From Diadema setosum (taxonomy: Eukaryota; Echinodermata; Echinoidea; Diadematoida; Diadematidae): 64,000 bases of DNA. The stretch spans positions 18,672,100 through 18,736,099 of the forward strand of contig CM067059.1 of assembly GCA_033980235.1 (NCBI GenBank), written 5' to 3'. The notes under the pieces were generated by a model, which was given only the letters and a program-made list of their open reading frames with translations, made no database searches and was not told the origin of the DNA. This document shows, piece after piece, positions 45,806-57,099 of the stretch. The position numbers and the translations under genes were made by a program. The first letter of the stretch is position 1, and each line of letters begins with the position of its first letter.

Positions 45806-46575
45806 TATCTCAATTTCATCATGATGCAGGTCCATATGAGTTTTGTAACAAAAAATTAATCAGAAATCACAAATGAAATGTAACATGGTGGCTGCCTTTG
45901 TGATGACATTGGACCGAGACATGTTAATGGTAGAGGACAGACCGCTGATCTCAATAGGAAATATCGGGATCTCTTATTGGCCAATTGCTTCGAAGCCACT
46001 GTGCTGCCATCTTACCATGCACATCACCACACACTTAAATACAGAGCTCATGACATCATGTATTCTTGGTGACAAACTCCATGAAAAATCCATGCATGTC
46101 TGCATAAGAGCGTGTGTGGCAATCTACTGGTGGTGCAGAGGCTTCTATTGTTTGTACAGCTTGAATGTGTCAATGTGACTACAAAGATCAGTTGCACAGA
46201 TGGGAAATATAACATGGTGTCTGCCCTGTAAAAAGTGGAACAATGACGGCATCATCAAAAATTAAGATTTGACTATGATAAAAACACAAATCCATCAAGA
46301 AATCAGGCTATATAAGAGTTCACCCAAACAGATTCTCTAAATTTAACAATTTTGGGCATAACTGTGGAACAAGCAAGGGTGCTACCACCAAAAGTTACAG
46401 GCAGCTTGATTTTTGAATGATAAACATCCATACCAAGTTTGAATGAAATCACTGAGAAGTGTGGCTAGTATTGTTGTTATTTTAAAGGAAGAAAGAAGAG
46501 ACAGAAAAAATTGGGGCTAGTATTGTGCACATAAAACATAATGCTGTGGCAGCATTACACTGCTGAATATAAAGT
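45806..46575. other. FANCM intron, nothing recognised
   Basis: An open frame at 45,873-46,178 on the plus strand has no recognisable features. Confidence 0.4.
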
Positions 46576-46579
46576 ATTA

Positions 46580-47266
46580 TATGTGACCGTGCACCTCAAA
46601 ACAAATATAAAGTCGCACACACTGATTTTGTGTGAGGACTGAAAATAAGTGAAATGGGTCAACCTAGCCGAACTTGACTTTTTCATATTTTCTGAAAGAG
46701 CGGGTCTTCTTTTACATTGTGCTAAAATTTGGTATCATAAAACGGGCAGGAAAGTGTGTTTTTTTTAGCAGTTTATCTCGAACATTTTTGGTGATTAGGT
46801 GTGTCTTTAGAATCCCTTTTTCATTTCTGAAAAACCTTGTCCACACTCTTCACTTTCAACTCTAATAACTTTTGAAAGGATAGTGCTACTGCTTTGAAAG
46901 TTGGCATTAATTATGGACAGAATGTGTTAATGAGGCATGCTTAATTTCAGTTTAATCTGATAATCCCTTCATTGTTGTTACTCTGGTGGTTTACTTCCTG
47001 TTTTTTGTCCCATTCATCGCACCGCCAGCACGGTCTAGTAAAGATTAAGCGCTTGAATAGACACTGTACTTCAGAGCCTCTTTTCTCAGTTCACACTTTT
47101 CCTGAGTTTGTGCTTTCTTTCCAATATTTAGATAGGTTAGGAGAGTCCATTTGATTTGAGTTATACATCATTTTAAAGCTTAAAGTCTGCTCTTTCAGAA
47201 TATGGTCTTAACTAAAAAATTCATGTCTGGCGACTGTTTGTTTGTTTTGAGGTGCAGGGTCACATA
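46580..47266 (+). mobile_element. MITE with TIR TGTGACCGTGCACCTCAAAAC, copy 2
   Basis: TATGTGACCGTGCACCTCAA-AACAAA and TTTGTTTTGAGGTGCAGGGT-CACATA are inverted ends. It lies only 28 bases from the FANCM exon donor at 47,294. Confidence 0.85.
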
Positions 47267-47294
47267 TGGTACATGTACCGGGGAATACAATTAC

Positions 47295-47730
47295 CACAGA
47301 ATTTCTTGAAGTGGTCTAACACAACTTCCTGGAGTTTGGTCATTTTGGGATGGCTGGTGGCATAATCCTGTTCCCTGTCAGATTTCTTATCCTTTCTTGA
47401 GAGTCCTAAACTACTTTCCTCAATATGGGAATGGCTGTGCCCATCAGAAGTGCTGGTGCTGGAGAAAAGATTGCTAGCATTGTGGCTGGTGTTATGACTG
47501 CTGTTGTGCAGAGTGCTGCTAAACTTTTCTCGTAGGCTCTCCATCAGTGTAGTGAAGTCCACATTGCGTAAGAGCTCTGACCGCGTCCTGGAGATGCCCT
47601 TGGAGCCATTGGCAATGCTGAGCAGGAAGCTATAGAGAGAGCGTTGTCCATGCTGTAGCAGCAGCTCTAGGCCGTGGTAGAGGCTCATGCAGATGGCAAA
47701 GTCCCCTTCTATCGGTCCTCTTCTGGTGCC
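47295..47730 (-). CDS. FANCM: FANCM exon: helical insert to start of helicase lobe 2
   Basis: A 436-nt exon of 145 codons plus one base. It starts GTRRGPIEGDFAICMSLYHG and contains a match to the vertebrate IEGEFAICISLYHGYELL and LRSLYFFL segments. It ends SHPKMTKLQEVVLDHFKKFC, which corresponds to human HPKLKKLEEVVIEHFKSW. The middle (about residues 75-120) is a Ser/His/Asn-rich low-complexity stretch (for example HNSSHNTSHNASNLFSSTST) that replaces the short human linker and is probably a disordered loop. The acceptor is GTCATAG and the donor is TCTGTG followed by GTAATT, leaving phase 1, which the next exon satisfies. Confidence 0.93.
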
Positions 47731-47739
47731 CTATGACAT

Positions 47740-48335
47740 GAAGAGCTATTTTCTAACTTCTCATCTTATTTTACTACATTAAAGGCACTGTTTCAAAAAT
47801 TCTGCAATATGAGATACAGTAGATTATTATTATTTTTTTTTTGCTATCTGTTGTTTGCAACTTATTGATGCAATGATGTCATCACTTCACAAATCTCCAA
47901 AATGTTTTGTTCCATGAAAACTATAATTAATTTGAACATTACTGATAACAAAATCAATCTTTGATACTAATCTAGTTTATATGTACTCATAATCTTGACC
48001 TTTTCACGTAGCTACCATTTCTACTGCATCATACCAATTCTAGAAAATATGAAAGGACCAACAACTTCTTCTTTTCCACTAGACCATGTCTGTAATGTAT
48101 AACAATTTATGGATTTTGTTTTCCTAATGAAGCATTTCATTCACCTGCTACTTCCCATGAAGTTCCATAGGCAGGAATTTACTGAATTGTTGATACAGCT
48201 GTAGGTAGGGCAAACTTCAAGCAAGCTTTGTGGTTGTAAGGGGCAACTTTTGTGAACAAAGCATGCACAAAATTTGAACACATTACAGAACTAGTCTATT
48301 CAGTGTAAAAGGGGAAACTTCAAGATTTGTGCACA
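47740..48335. other. FANCM intron, nothing recognised
   Basis: No supported feature on either strand. Confidence 0.4.
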
Positions 48336-48337
48336 AG

Positions 48338-49080
48338 CCAAAAGCATATGACCTCGAAAGCCTCATTTGCATAAACTAAACTGCTTGTGTACGCAAACCG
48401 CTGGGGAAGTGTTGCTGGACAATCGCAATATCTCACCTCAGAAGCCATCAAATGATTAAATCTATACAGAAAATTGAAGTACAAACTATTCTCTAACTCA
48501 CAATGTTAGTTATTTTCGGTTTTATTGGGGATAAACCTGTGTGAATAACATCGAAACTTAGCTTCCAAAACAGAAAATTTGGTCTCTAAACAAGTGTTAT
48601 ATTCTCAAATTTTCCTTCATTGCCCAAAAATGAAACTTCGGTATTAGGACTTATGGTAGTATATCCATACTGTGTTCCAAATATCTTTTCTGTATCATAT
48701 GGCGCACAGATATTTGTGCAGGTCCAGTATTTTCTCTTAAAATCGGTTGTCTTTCTGCTCTTATTTTCACTAAACTACTAATTGGGCAAACACGAAACTT
48801 CCCAGGTAGTGAGTTTGGTGTATACAGACTATAGAGCTAGCAATATGTTAATCAAATGCATATTCATGCATATTACACACATGTGTGAAGTTTCAAGGGA
48901 TTTGGTAGTAAAATAAGGGAGATATGAGGAGGTGAACTTTCAAGATTTTTTGTCCTTCGCTCCGCACAATGCTTCGATGACCGTTACGAATTCAAAAGCT
49001 TTGGCCTCTTATCAGTAAGTTAATTCCATCGTATCGCTGGGCCTGAATTGTCCAAAGTGCAACATATCCGAATTTGGGAG
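48338..49080. repeat. Dispersed repeat, copy A
   Basis: AAAAGCATATGACCTCGAAA..TCATTTGCATAAACTAAACTGCTTGTGTA and the downstream TTTGTCCTTCGCTCCGCACA match a second, interrupted copy at 59,534-60,590. The type is not determined. Confidence 0.7.
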
Positions 49081-49082
49081 AA

Positions 49083-49745
49083 TATTGGGCAAAAAGATTT
49101 TGTGTGGGGACTCAATAGAAGTGAAACGGGTCAACCTAGTCAATCTAGAGTTTTTCACATTTTCTGAAAGAGTAATACTTCTTCTACACTATTGTAAAGT
49201 TTGGGACCACAAAATGAATAAAAAAATATGTTTTTCTAGAACACTTTTTTGTAGAATAGTGTGATTAGGGGTGTCACAGAGTCTCCTTTTCATTTCTTAA
49301 AAAACCCTTACACACTCTTCACTTTCAACTCTAATAACTTTTCAAAGGATGATGCTACTGCTTTGCAAGTTTGTATTAGTCATGGATAAAATGTGTTAAA
49401 AGAGCATGGCTAATTTCAGTTTAATCTGATAATCCCTTCATTATAGTTGCTATGGTGTTTTACATTCTGTTTTTGTCCCATTCATCGCACAGAGCATGGC
49501 TCGGGAGAATATTAAGTGCTTGAATAGACCCCATACTTCAGAGTGTCTTTTCTCAGAACATGTGTATTGAACTATTCACTTTTCCAGAATGTGTGCTTTC
49601 TTTCTAACGGTAGGTTAGGATAGTCCATTTGAATTGAGTTACATATCATTTTAAAGTTTCAAATCTGCTCTTTCAAAATCCGACTCTTAAACTGAATATT
49701 CATGTCTGGTGCCTTTTTTGTGGTTTTGTGATGCAGGGTTACATT
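49083..49745 (+). mobile_element. MITE, TGTGACC..GGTGCAGGGT family, copy 3, left end missing
   Basis: GATTTTGTGTGGGGACTCAA..AGTGAAACGGGTCAACCTAGTC and CAGTTTAATCTGATAATCCCTTCATT match the 46,580 copy. The right end is GGTTTTGTGATGCAGGGTTACA. It abuts repeat copy A. Confidence 0.75.
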
Positions 49746-49749
49746 TGCA

Positions 49750-50790
49750 CAGATACGCGCAGGGATTTGAAGTTTGATGTAAGTTTACTACCTTGTTATT
49801 GGTCAAGACTGACTGGAAATTGATGGATCATAGCTACAGCAAGTATCAGGAATCCAAGTCAAATGAAAAAAGTGTGTTGCTTACATGCAAATGCACAGAA
49901 ATCTTATTAATGCTTTTTTTCTGAAATGTATAGAAAATCAGTCAGAAAGTGATTTTGAGCATTTTAAAATCTTTACACACGCGTATGCACACATCATGAC
50001 AGCCTGACTGATAAGTGCTGTGCAGGAAGAACTGTCGTAATGAACTTAATACCCACTAGAAATGATATAGATATGACATTTAGTTTCAAAGATACACTGT
50101 ATGATCGATCATTTGACATCAGGTCAAAATCACAAAATGGCGCCTAGATGACGTCACATATATGTTAACATTACAAAAAGTTTGTGGTAGATACTGATAT
50201 AACATGATGGAAAATTTCATGTTAATGCGTTGAGTCATTGTTGAGATATTTCATTCACTAAATTTGTCAGATAGAAATGGGAATAGAAAAAAACCCCTCC
50301 TCACAACAATACAAACACAACAGGTAATATGCTGTTAGCGTATCACCTATAAAGCAGATAAATTATTAGAAAATATAAGGGACATATCTACATATTTCTT
50401 TTGCCATGTTAGTGATGATCATAGTACATGTATTAGACATCAACATGAGTTAACATGAATTTGCACTGCACAGGTCCATGAACAGTTCGAGGCATTTTTT
50501 TCATTACATATACACGGTCTCTCAAAGAAGAGCCTTTTCAAACTTTTCAAACTTTTCAAACAGCATTGCTCATCATACACATTGTACACTATACATTGTA
50601 CAAAGTGTATATCACGTACAATGTATACTCAAGAAAGGGTTTCCTCAGCAATTTAATGACTTTCTATATGATACACATTGTTAATGTTGAAGTTGAAGAC
50701 CCCAAACAGTGTGACCCGACAGTCCTGTAGCTCAGGATTGAAAATAGGCACAACTGGATACCTCTAACTAATTCAAGCAGAAAGCCAGCA
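49750..50790. other. FANCM intron, nothing recognised
   Basis: The only small repeat is a triplicated CAAACTTTT near 50,538-50,560. Confidence 0.4.
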
Positions 50791-50799
50791 GCAACTTAC

Positions 50800-50931
50800 A
50801 GTGATTTCAGGAGGTGGATCCTGCCTGAAAGCATCTCTAGCTTTCAGGATCTGAAATTTGGTGAGACTAGCAGGGTCACGACAGAAGAGGACATTAAACC
50901 TCACCAGCCGCTGTACAAACACACTGAGGAT
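50800..50931 (-). CDS. FANCM: FANCM exon: helical insert domain
   Basis: A 132-nt, 44-residue exon begins ILSVFVQRLVRFNVLFCRD and continues PASLTKFQILKARDAFRQ. It aligns with vertebrate FANCM ILESFARSLIQRNVLMRRD and PNLTKYQIILARDQFRK. This segment is part of the helical domain between the two helicase lobes that contacts branched DNA in archaeal Hef. The acceptor is GCATCACAG and the donor is ACT followed by GTAAGT, a consensus site. Both borders are phase 0, fitting the exons on either side. No stop or frameshift is visible. Confidence 0.93.
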
Positions 50932-50939
50932 CTGTGATG

Positions 50940-52300
50940 CAAAACATATGTCAGAGCTCTTTCAATATCCTTGTAAGTAGCAACAACATAATACAAAACC
51001 AAATATTTAAAGGTCCAGGGAAATCAGGAGCATGTAATCTTCTGTCATACACATCATCCTAATCAATTTTCCTCACTGATATTGATTTTTACACTCATTT
51101 CTGGCGATTTTGAATGAGGAGCAAGATATTTAGAGAGAAAAACTGGCCTTGGGAATGCCGCTAAAAAATTCTGCCAACTCGCCAACCATGCGTAGTGCCA
51201 GGCGATGTTATCTCGGGAATGAGCTCTATGGTAAACATGTGTGCACTGTGTAGGTCTGTGTATTGTTCATTACGCTATTTTTTGTCTTTGAATCCTTGCC
51301 AATGAGGATGTTCTTATTAATTAATGCATGTACGCTTTTTGTGTTGGGGGAGGGAATTGTCAGAGGGTTTGACATGTATTGTAAGAGAAAAGAATCCATT
51401 TGTTATCAGACAGCCAAACAAATAGTTCTAGAATAGACCAAGATTAGAGGCTAGACCTCATACAATTTTGAGCAAGAAGCTGTGCTTATGCAGCTTCCGT
51501 AGCGAGTCACGATGAAAGCCTAGCCTTCAGTAGTCGATGGTCCCAAACAACAGAAGCTTGAACATATATAATGTAATGAAAGTATAAATGACATTAATAC
51601 GTGCAGTGTCTCAATTGAATAAGTGTTGTTCATGTTGGCGTTTGAGCACTGCAAGCGGACTGTGCTGGTATTTTGGGTAATATACATGCATATAGTGGTA
51701 GCCCGTCGGTCCCAGTGGCGCGAGATGTGTGCTTCAGGCATAGGCAGGCCCTCAGTGCTACTGCTAGTGTGTGTGATGCTTTGAATTGCTCATTATAGTC
51801 AAACTGTCTGCCTATTTTTATTTGTTATTTGCTTTATTAATTTTATCAATGATCCTCACATAGAGTGTGCAGACACAGAGAGCTGACCAAGCTAGATCGG
51901 CAGTATTCAACAAACACTTATAAATATAAGGGTGGATTACATACATTTACAGTTATTTGAATGTTAATGAAAGCCTTTATGGCGCGATTTCCCTGGACCT
52001 TTAATGAACATTTGATAAATCATGGCCGAGGCATGGCTTAAATTTTGAGATACATCTAGTACATATGTACAGCAATCGGTACTTCGATTTCTGTGTCTAC
52101 TGTAGACCATCATGGCCTTTATCATCTAATCACAATTCCATACGTCAAGATATATAACCCCATACCTGAAGTTATCAATAAGTGTGGTACATTGCTTAAA
52201 AATAGTGTTCTCAAAAGTGAGTCTCTGAAATATTGTTTAACCAAGGTAGCCACATCAGAGGTTTAAACATTTTAACTTGGTAGCTCTGCAAGAAGAAGAA
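50940..52300. other. FANCM intron, nothing recognised
   Basis: ORFs here are short and lack recognisable features. Confidence 0.4.
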
Positions 52301-52306
52301 AAAGAA

Positions 52307-52505
52307 GACAAGAGACCCCGGGGGTCTCGCGCTCACCCGAGTATCGCAAGTTCACCTTCCATGCATTCTTGCAGACTCTTACCTGAGAACATTGGAAACT
52401 TGTGGTGGAGGTAGCTTTGAGAGCTGGGGGCATGGTGTCCATTTGCATATTCCATCACACTGGTAAAAATACCTGCCAAGTACACTGTACTTTATAGAAT
52501 CTTGG
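52307..52505 (+). mobile_element. Left-end fragment of the G/C-rich hairpin-ended element
   Basis: ACAAGAGACCCCGGGGGTCTCGCGCTCACCCGAGTATCGC is the family's start and holds a 17-bp palindrome. It is truncated after the ACCTGCCAAGTACAC segment, like the 10,546 copy. Confidence 0.75.
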
Positions 52506-52509
52506 ATCA

Positions 52510-53290
52510 TCAGCTGTACAGGCTGTACTGCCCCATCACTGTACAGGCATGCTAGCCTGGAACCATTAAACTGCACATTACTTGAATATGAGACCATTCT
52601 GAAGCAAATAATTTTCACACAACAATAGATATATAATGTACTCTTAAATGAATCCCACAAGAATTGGAACAATCATCCCCCAGCATTCCCACTGATTCCC
52701 ACTGATCAGTTACTAGCCATCCCCTTTCAAGTGAGGCAGTCCTCACGAATTAAAAAAAAATATGTTGTTGTTGGTACAATGAACTACTTTCACCAAAAAC
52801 AAACTTTCAAATCACCAAATAAGCTTGTAAATTCTTGTTGAAAAAGTGTGAATCTGCAATGGTGAATATGCTAATGAGCAAGTTTTGGCGGAGAGTCAGA
52901 CGTCACCGAGGCACAACTCTTCCCAGCCGTGTTCTGCTCGTTATCCGTACGCTCCCTAGTTACCCGGATGCACGAAGAAGTCGATGGCTACTAGTATTTG
53001 ACATTGTTTTTACGTACTGTGCGAGTGTGTGTGTGTGTGTGTGTATTGTGTATTGTATATTCGCACAGTACAAGTGTGGACGGTACTACTAGTACTAGAT
53101 CTACGGTAGATACCCCGGTTTGCCCTTCACACTTTTCCAGTCTATCACAGCGCAGCTGCAGCCCTGTCGCCGCTCATGCAGTTAGCTAGCTGTACGTACA
53201 GATTATAGGTAGAAACGGTTCTACACATTCATTTACTAGTGTAGTACGCTAGAGGGGCGACCGCATTCAGCGTCGTCTGGTCGGGCTATC
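52510..53290. other. FANCM intron with (TG)n tract
   Basis: A (GT)n microsatellite occurs at 53,024-53,045. The overlapping ORF with repeated Cys-Val is a by-product of it. Confidence 0.45.
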
Positions 53291-53297
53291 TTACGTC

Positions 53298-53631
53298 ATG
53301 CCGATGTGTCAAGCAGTAGTTTTGCTTGAATCGTGCAGAAAATTGCCCAGGAAAATCGTTTTTTCCGTCCCAGACCCACAAAAGTATCGTGAAAGGTGCG
53401 CTGTATGGCTGAGAAATCTCGATACAACGAAGCCGAACATAAAAAACGTAGGGCCTACAAGAATTCTCGATATTGTGTTGTGACCTACCTGTGCGTGGAC
53501 CATTTGAGAAGCAATGTTTTTACGTGGACAGGCAGGCTGTGGCCCTCTGTTATAAACCGAGAAAACTCCTGAAGCCAGATGCAATCCCGACCATATTTGC
53601 TAATATGAGTTATAAAACAGAAACACCTTGA
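53298..53631 (+). pseudogene. Decayed THAP-type zinc-finger domain
   Basis: The frame from ATG at 53,298 reads MPMCQAV, then FSVPDPQKYRERCAVWLRNL. This follows the order of a THAP domain (Met-Pro-x-Cys start, 'F.FP', then a basic/Trp helix). In other frames downstream come LCVDH (C-x2-H) and RKLLKPDAIPTIF, the diagnostic AVPTIF-like end. At least two frameshifts separate the pieces, one being CATTTGAG, which lacks a base before EKQCF. The second zinc cysteine near the N-terminus is also not in place. THAP domains occur in P-element-like transposases and in host DNA-binding proteins. No transposase body was found. Confidence 0.7.
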
Positions 53632-53639
53632 GTATCGAC

Positions 53640-54225
53640 TTCGAAGAGAACCGAGGAAAGGAAGCGTAGGGAAGTAAGGAAAGTGGCTAGCTATGTTTCA
53701 TTTACGGTGGGGCTGCAGCCGGGATTGGATTGCAGTACAGTGCCACTGAGCTAGCTGCTGCTAGTGCCGACTGGACATGCACGGCAAAGTGGAGCGAAAT
53801 CATATCCCTGCGGCCCTCTGTGTTTACCCTGCCCGGCAGACGTCATATTTTTTGGAGGAAAGGCAATATCTGAGCACTTACAGAAATATCGAGATACAAA
53901 CAATATTTTCTTTGAAGAATTCCACTCTCTAATGCACAGGTTATCTTCGGTTTGAACGCAAAACTCAGCTAGACGGAGTACTGTGTACATTAGTATACCA
54001 GTAAGAATTCGCGCACGAGAGTGAACACTTAAATTGGTTTTTAGAGGCACGGCTGTCAACTTGGTGAGTAGGGCATGAATGACGTAGCATCTTTTTGCAG
54101 GCTCTTACACGATCGCTTGCAGGAATTATTTTTAAAAAATCGTGTACGGAGACAGTTTTTAATTTCCAAGCGTATAAACTGGTGAAATCTTCTTAATTAT
54201 CAGTACAGTGAAAATCTCAGGACTG
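53640..54225. other. No gene seen downstream of THAP relic
   Basis: A plus-strand open frame at 53,764-53,955 lacks recognised features. It could be residue of the same decayed element. Confidence 0.3.
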
Positions 54226-54229
54226 CCTC

Positions 54230-55015
54230 CCTTTAATGTTGGGGGAGGGGGGAATTAGGCCCTTAACCCCCTGGCATGCTACCTGTTAAGTTTGGTGAAT
54301 ATTCATCAAGGGGTTTTCAATGATATATGAACATGCACAATTTACATCACCATTTGGGCCCATCCCATCCCACTTCCTTGGGTCCCAAGGGGGGGGGGGA
54401 CCCCTGATTCTGCAATGAAAAAACTTGAAACAACAGTCATCAATATACTGACTCACTGTATTAACTTGGCTCAATCACTTCTGGGGGTGGGGGTGGGATT
54501 GGGGTTGGGACCCCTTGGGGCCCCCAGGTGGGGCATGGTGCCCATGTGATGGAAATTAAGATTCTATCCCCCTAGGGATGTTACCTACCAAATTCATCAT
54601 GGCATTTTCAAAAAAAAAAAATGAAAATGTACAATTAGGGCCCCATTAGGACCCCTCCCCTGGGTCCCAAGGGGGCACCCCTGATTCCGCCATGAACAAA
54701 CTTAAAACTACAGTCATCAATGTACTAACTCATAGTATTAACTGTCACTTCTGGGTCTAGAGAAGAAGATTTTTTAAGATTCCTTAATTTTGGGGGTTTG
54801 GGCCCCTCTGGGGACCCCACGTGGGGTATGGTGCCAATTTAAATAAATTGAGATCCTATCCCCTTAGGGATGCTACCTGCCAAGTTTGGTGAAAATCAAT
54901 CAAGGGGTTCTCAAGAAGAAGATGAAAATGTAAAAAGTTTACGCACAACGGACGTGGACGCCGGACGAAGAGCGATCGCAATCGCTCACTTGAGCCTTTG
55001 GCTCAGGTGAGCTAA
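54230..55015 (+). mobile_element. G/C-rich hairpin-ended element, right two thirds
   Basis: Three partial ~300-bp units (CCCCTAGGGATG.TACCT.CCAA, CAAGGGGGCACCCCTGATTC, AACTACAGTCATCAATGTAC) end with GACGGACGTGGACGCCGGAC and the perfect hairpin GCTCACTTGAGCC-TTTG-GCTCAGGTGAGC followed by TAA. It lies 144 bp from the FANCM exon end at 55,159. Confidence 0.82.
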
Positions 55016-55158
55016 AAAACAAATGAAGGAATAATACAGCACAGCTCACCATGCTATGAAATGAACCAGATAAATAAATCTAAGAACTCTACACCATATG
55101 ACAAGGTAATTTTCATGGCACACAGAAAAAATGACAATCAAGTCCAGTGTTCCCCTAC

Positions 55159-55317
55159 CTGCATATACTGCTTCTTTACTAGCTTGAGTTCATCTCCTAG
55201 AGGAACAACGATCTTCTCCACCCTCCTCTCGTGCACATACTGTCTAATGTCAATGGACTCCTCTGAGCGGATTTCAATGTGTGATATGAGCAAATTGGTG
55301 AGAACTTGGTTTACTGC
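55159..55317 (-). CDS. FANCM: FANCM exon: end of helicase lobe 1 / start of helical insert
   Basis: This 159-nt exon encodes 53 residues beginning AVNQVLTNLLISHIEIRSEE and ending near LKLVKKQYMQ. It matches the vertebrate stretch AVQQVITNLLIGQIELRSED and VEKLIVPLGEEL. That stretch directly follows the first RecA-like lobe and starts the helical insert characteristic of the Hef/FANCM group. The acceptor is TTTACTGCAG before GCAGTAA, and the donor is ATGCAG followed by GTAGGG. Both ends are phase 0. It is the most 5' exon recognised. The preceding exon, expected to end near a 'SASPGSDIK'-like sequence, was not found up to 64,000. Confidence 0.92.
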
Positions 55318-55628
55318 CTGCAGTAAAGAGATTGGGGGGAAAAGTCACAACCTATTGGCAGTGCAAGTAACTAAGAATTCTATCAATACAAAACAATATA
55401 GGGTAAATTTCATCAAAAATATTGAAAATGCAAATGGTTAAAATGATATTCCTTGCAACAGTTATTACAGACATGCCATTTGTCTGGAACACTCATCAAG
55501 AACCTGTAGGGTGAAGATTTGGAATGTATGATCCAGTTTACATGTGATCCTCTGCAAGAAAAGGAGAAAAAATTCAAGAGTGGCCGATTCTCATATATAA
55601 GTAAAACTATCACTGAAGGTGATAAATA

Positions 55629-56095
55629 ACCCATTCAGTTACTCATGCATTTTTGGCCAGCTCCTAGCCCGAGCTAAACTGGCCCGCATCAAGCAGTAAA
55701 AATTGCATTCAGTAACTATAGCAGAGCAGTGCTAATTTTATGATGACCCATTCATGAACTCGGCCACGTAAGGGATAACTACCACGGTAACTGAAAGCGC
55801 ACTCTGGCAGAGGCACGGCCAGGTTATTGCGACCTTTGACCGTGCAAGGAAGTTTGGCCCAAGCCTCGCACTGCTACTGTTCATAAACTCTTTGATCGGC
55901 GCCAGGCCCGAGCCTGGCCCGCACCTGGTGCTGGGCTGCAGCAGCGCCAAAATAGTCCGCGCCTGGTGCTGGTCTGCAGCAGCGCCAAAATAGTCCGCGC
56001 CTGGTGCGGGCCACTTTGGCCTGACCCATTCATAAACTCAAAATTTTACGACTAAGCTCGGGCCTGGCCTGTGCCAGGAGGGTTACTGAATGGGG
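55629..56095. mobile_element. MITE with CCCATTCAGTNAC TIRs
   Basis: CCCATTCAGTTACTCATGCA..GGCCAGCTCCTAGCCCGAGC at the left mirrors the right end (GCTCGGGCCTGGCC..GCCAGGAGGGTTACTGAATGGGG). A 38-bp block, CTGGTGCTGGGCTGCAGCAG + CGCCAAAATAGTCCGCGC, is directly repeated at 55,924 and 55,961. It is very GC-rich internally. Confidence 0.78.
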
Positions 56096-56245
56096 TATAA
56101 TACCCCCGCTCCAAGAGCTCGCACTCTATGAAACTCCTATGAAAAAGAATTAAAGTGAAAACTAAGTTTCGGTAAGTGCTTGAGAACCTGTCTAGCACCA
56201 TTTCATTTTTTCTTGCAATATATCGAAAGAGTCCACTAAGAAACT

Positions 56246-56427
56246 TACCTGGCTGACGCGGTTTGCCGGAATGATGAGTCGGTTTGGAGTATTTTGAGAA
56301 AAATAATAATAGTAGGAAAACCGACTTTTATTCCAGAAGGCTCCAGAATAACTCGGTCTCGGGAAAAATTCGACCCTACTTCAGACACACGCAGTTCGTG
56401 ATCGCCACATTCTACTGGCCACTGCAT
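56246..56427 (-). other. Candidate exon with consensus splice donor
   Basis: On the minus strand an ATG at 56,427 opens 60 codons that run into GCCAG followed by GTAAGTTT, a near-perfect donor at 56,248. CpG-containing GC-rich sequence lies upstream (56,500-56,800). The peptide (starting MQWPVECGDHELRVSEV) is not recognised. It would leave phase 2, which does not fit the next FANCM exon at 55,317 (phase 0). If real, it belongs to another transcript or is a noncoding leader. Confidence 0.2.
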
Positions 56428-57099
56428 AATACCAAATGAGGCCTGACTGAATGGACAGGAAAGTGCGTGCTAACGTAATCCTGTACAAACAAAACAAAAA
56501 TGACAGCGCGCAGTCCTCAGTTGCTGAGACGCGCGGTCTTTGGATTTTTTGTTGTTGTTTCAAGCGCCTTTGATTGTTTCAGAGGCGCACACTAATTTTG
56601 CATGCGCGCAAAAGAGGTTTTGATGTGCGCGTTGTAACAACTCGGACCATTACTGCGAGTAGCCAGAACACAAAGCGCTAGTTTATACAGGCCGCTCCCA
56701 AAGGACAACACTGTACAATCGAAGGGACAACCATTACAACTCATCCCACCGTCAAAGCGAAGCCGAGTTATCCCCGAGTCCGAGTTTAGCCTGACCCCGT
56801 TCGGGTAAGTTCTGAGACTGAACCTTTTTGGTTAATATTTCGCATTTTCGTCGTTACCCATCGAATATCTTGTTATAACATCGTTATCCTGCACATTTCC
56901 TAAGCATACGTTCACATTTGGGAGCGAAATTTGACAACTTTTGAAGGCGTACCAGAACTTTGTTTGGGCTTTAAACCAAGGTTTGATAAAAGGTTCTGTT
57001 TTTGTGTGTGTGTATGTATGTAGTACCTTGTGGGTTTGATCAGGTCTTCTGTGCTCTTTCTCGTACATTCTAAATAGTGGAAGCATTTTGCTCCTTTTT

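Larger units (their letters stand above)
7342..55317 (-). other. FANCM: FANCM gene span (partial, eight exons)
   Basis: Eight minus-strand exons read in order as one FANCM-like polypeptide of about 1,390 residues. In order they lie at 55,159-55,317, 50,800-50,931, 47,295-47,730, 45,089-45,252, 33,096-33,302, 21,374-21,617, 20,678-20,823 and 7,342-10,024. FANCM is a DNA translocase of the XPF/Hef family that remodels stalled forks and anchors the Fanconi core complex and the BLM dissolvasome. Intron phases match at every junction (0, 0, 1, 0, 0, 1, 0, then 1 at the last donor). The exon with Walker A and DEAH motifs and the C-terminal ERCC4-like/HhH exons were not found and are presumably outside the window. 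Introns reach 12 kb and are packed with transposons. The identification rests on residue similarity recalled from vertebrate FANCM, not on a search. Confidence 0.93.

Noticed and set aside
55413..55634. Minus-strand ORF just upstream of the first FANCM exon as the next exon
   Set aside because: Its peptide does not resemble the expected end of helicase lobe 1, and no fitting donor is present.
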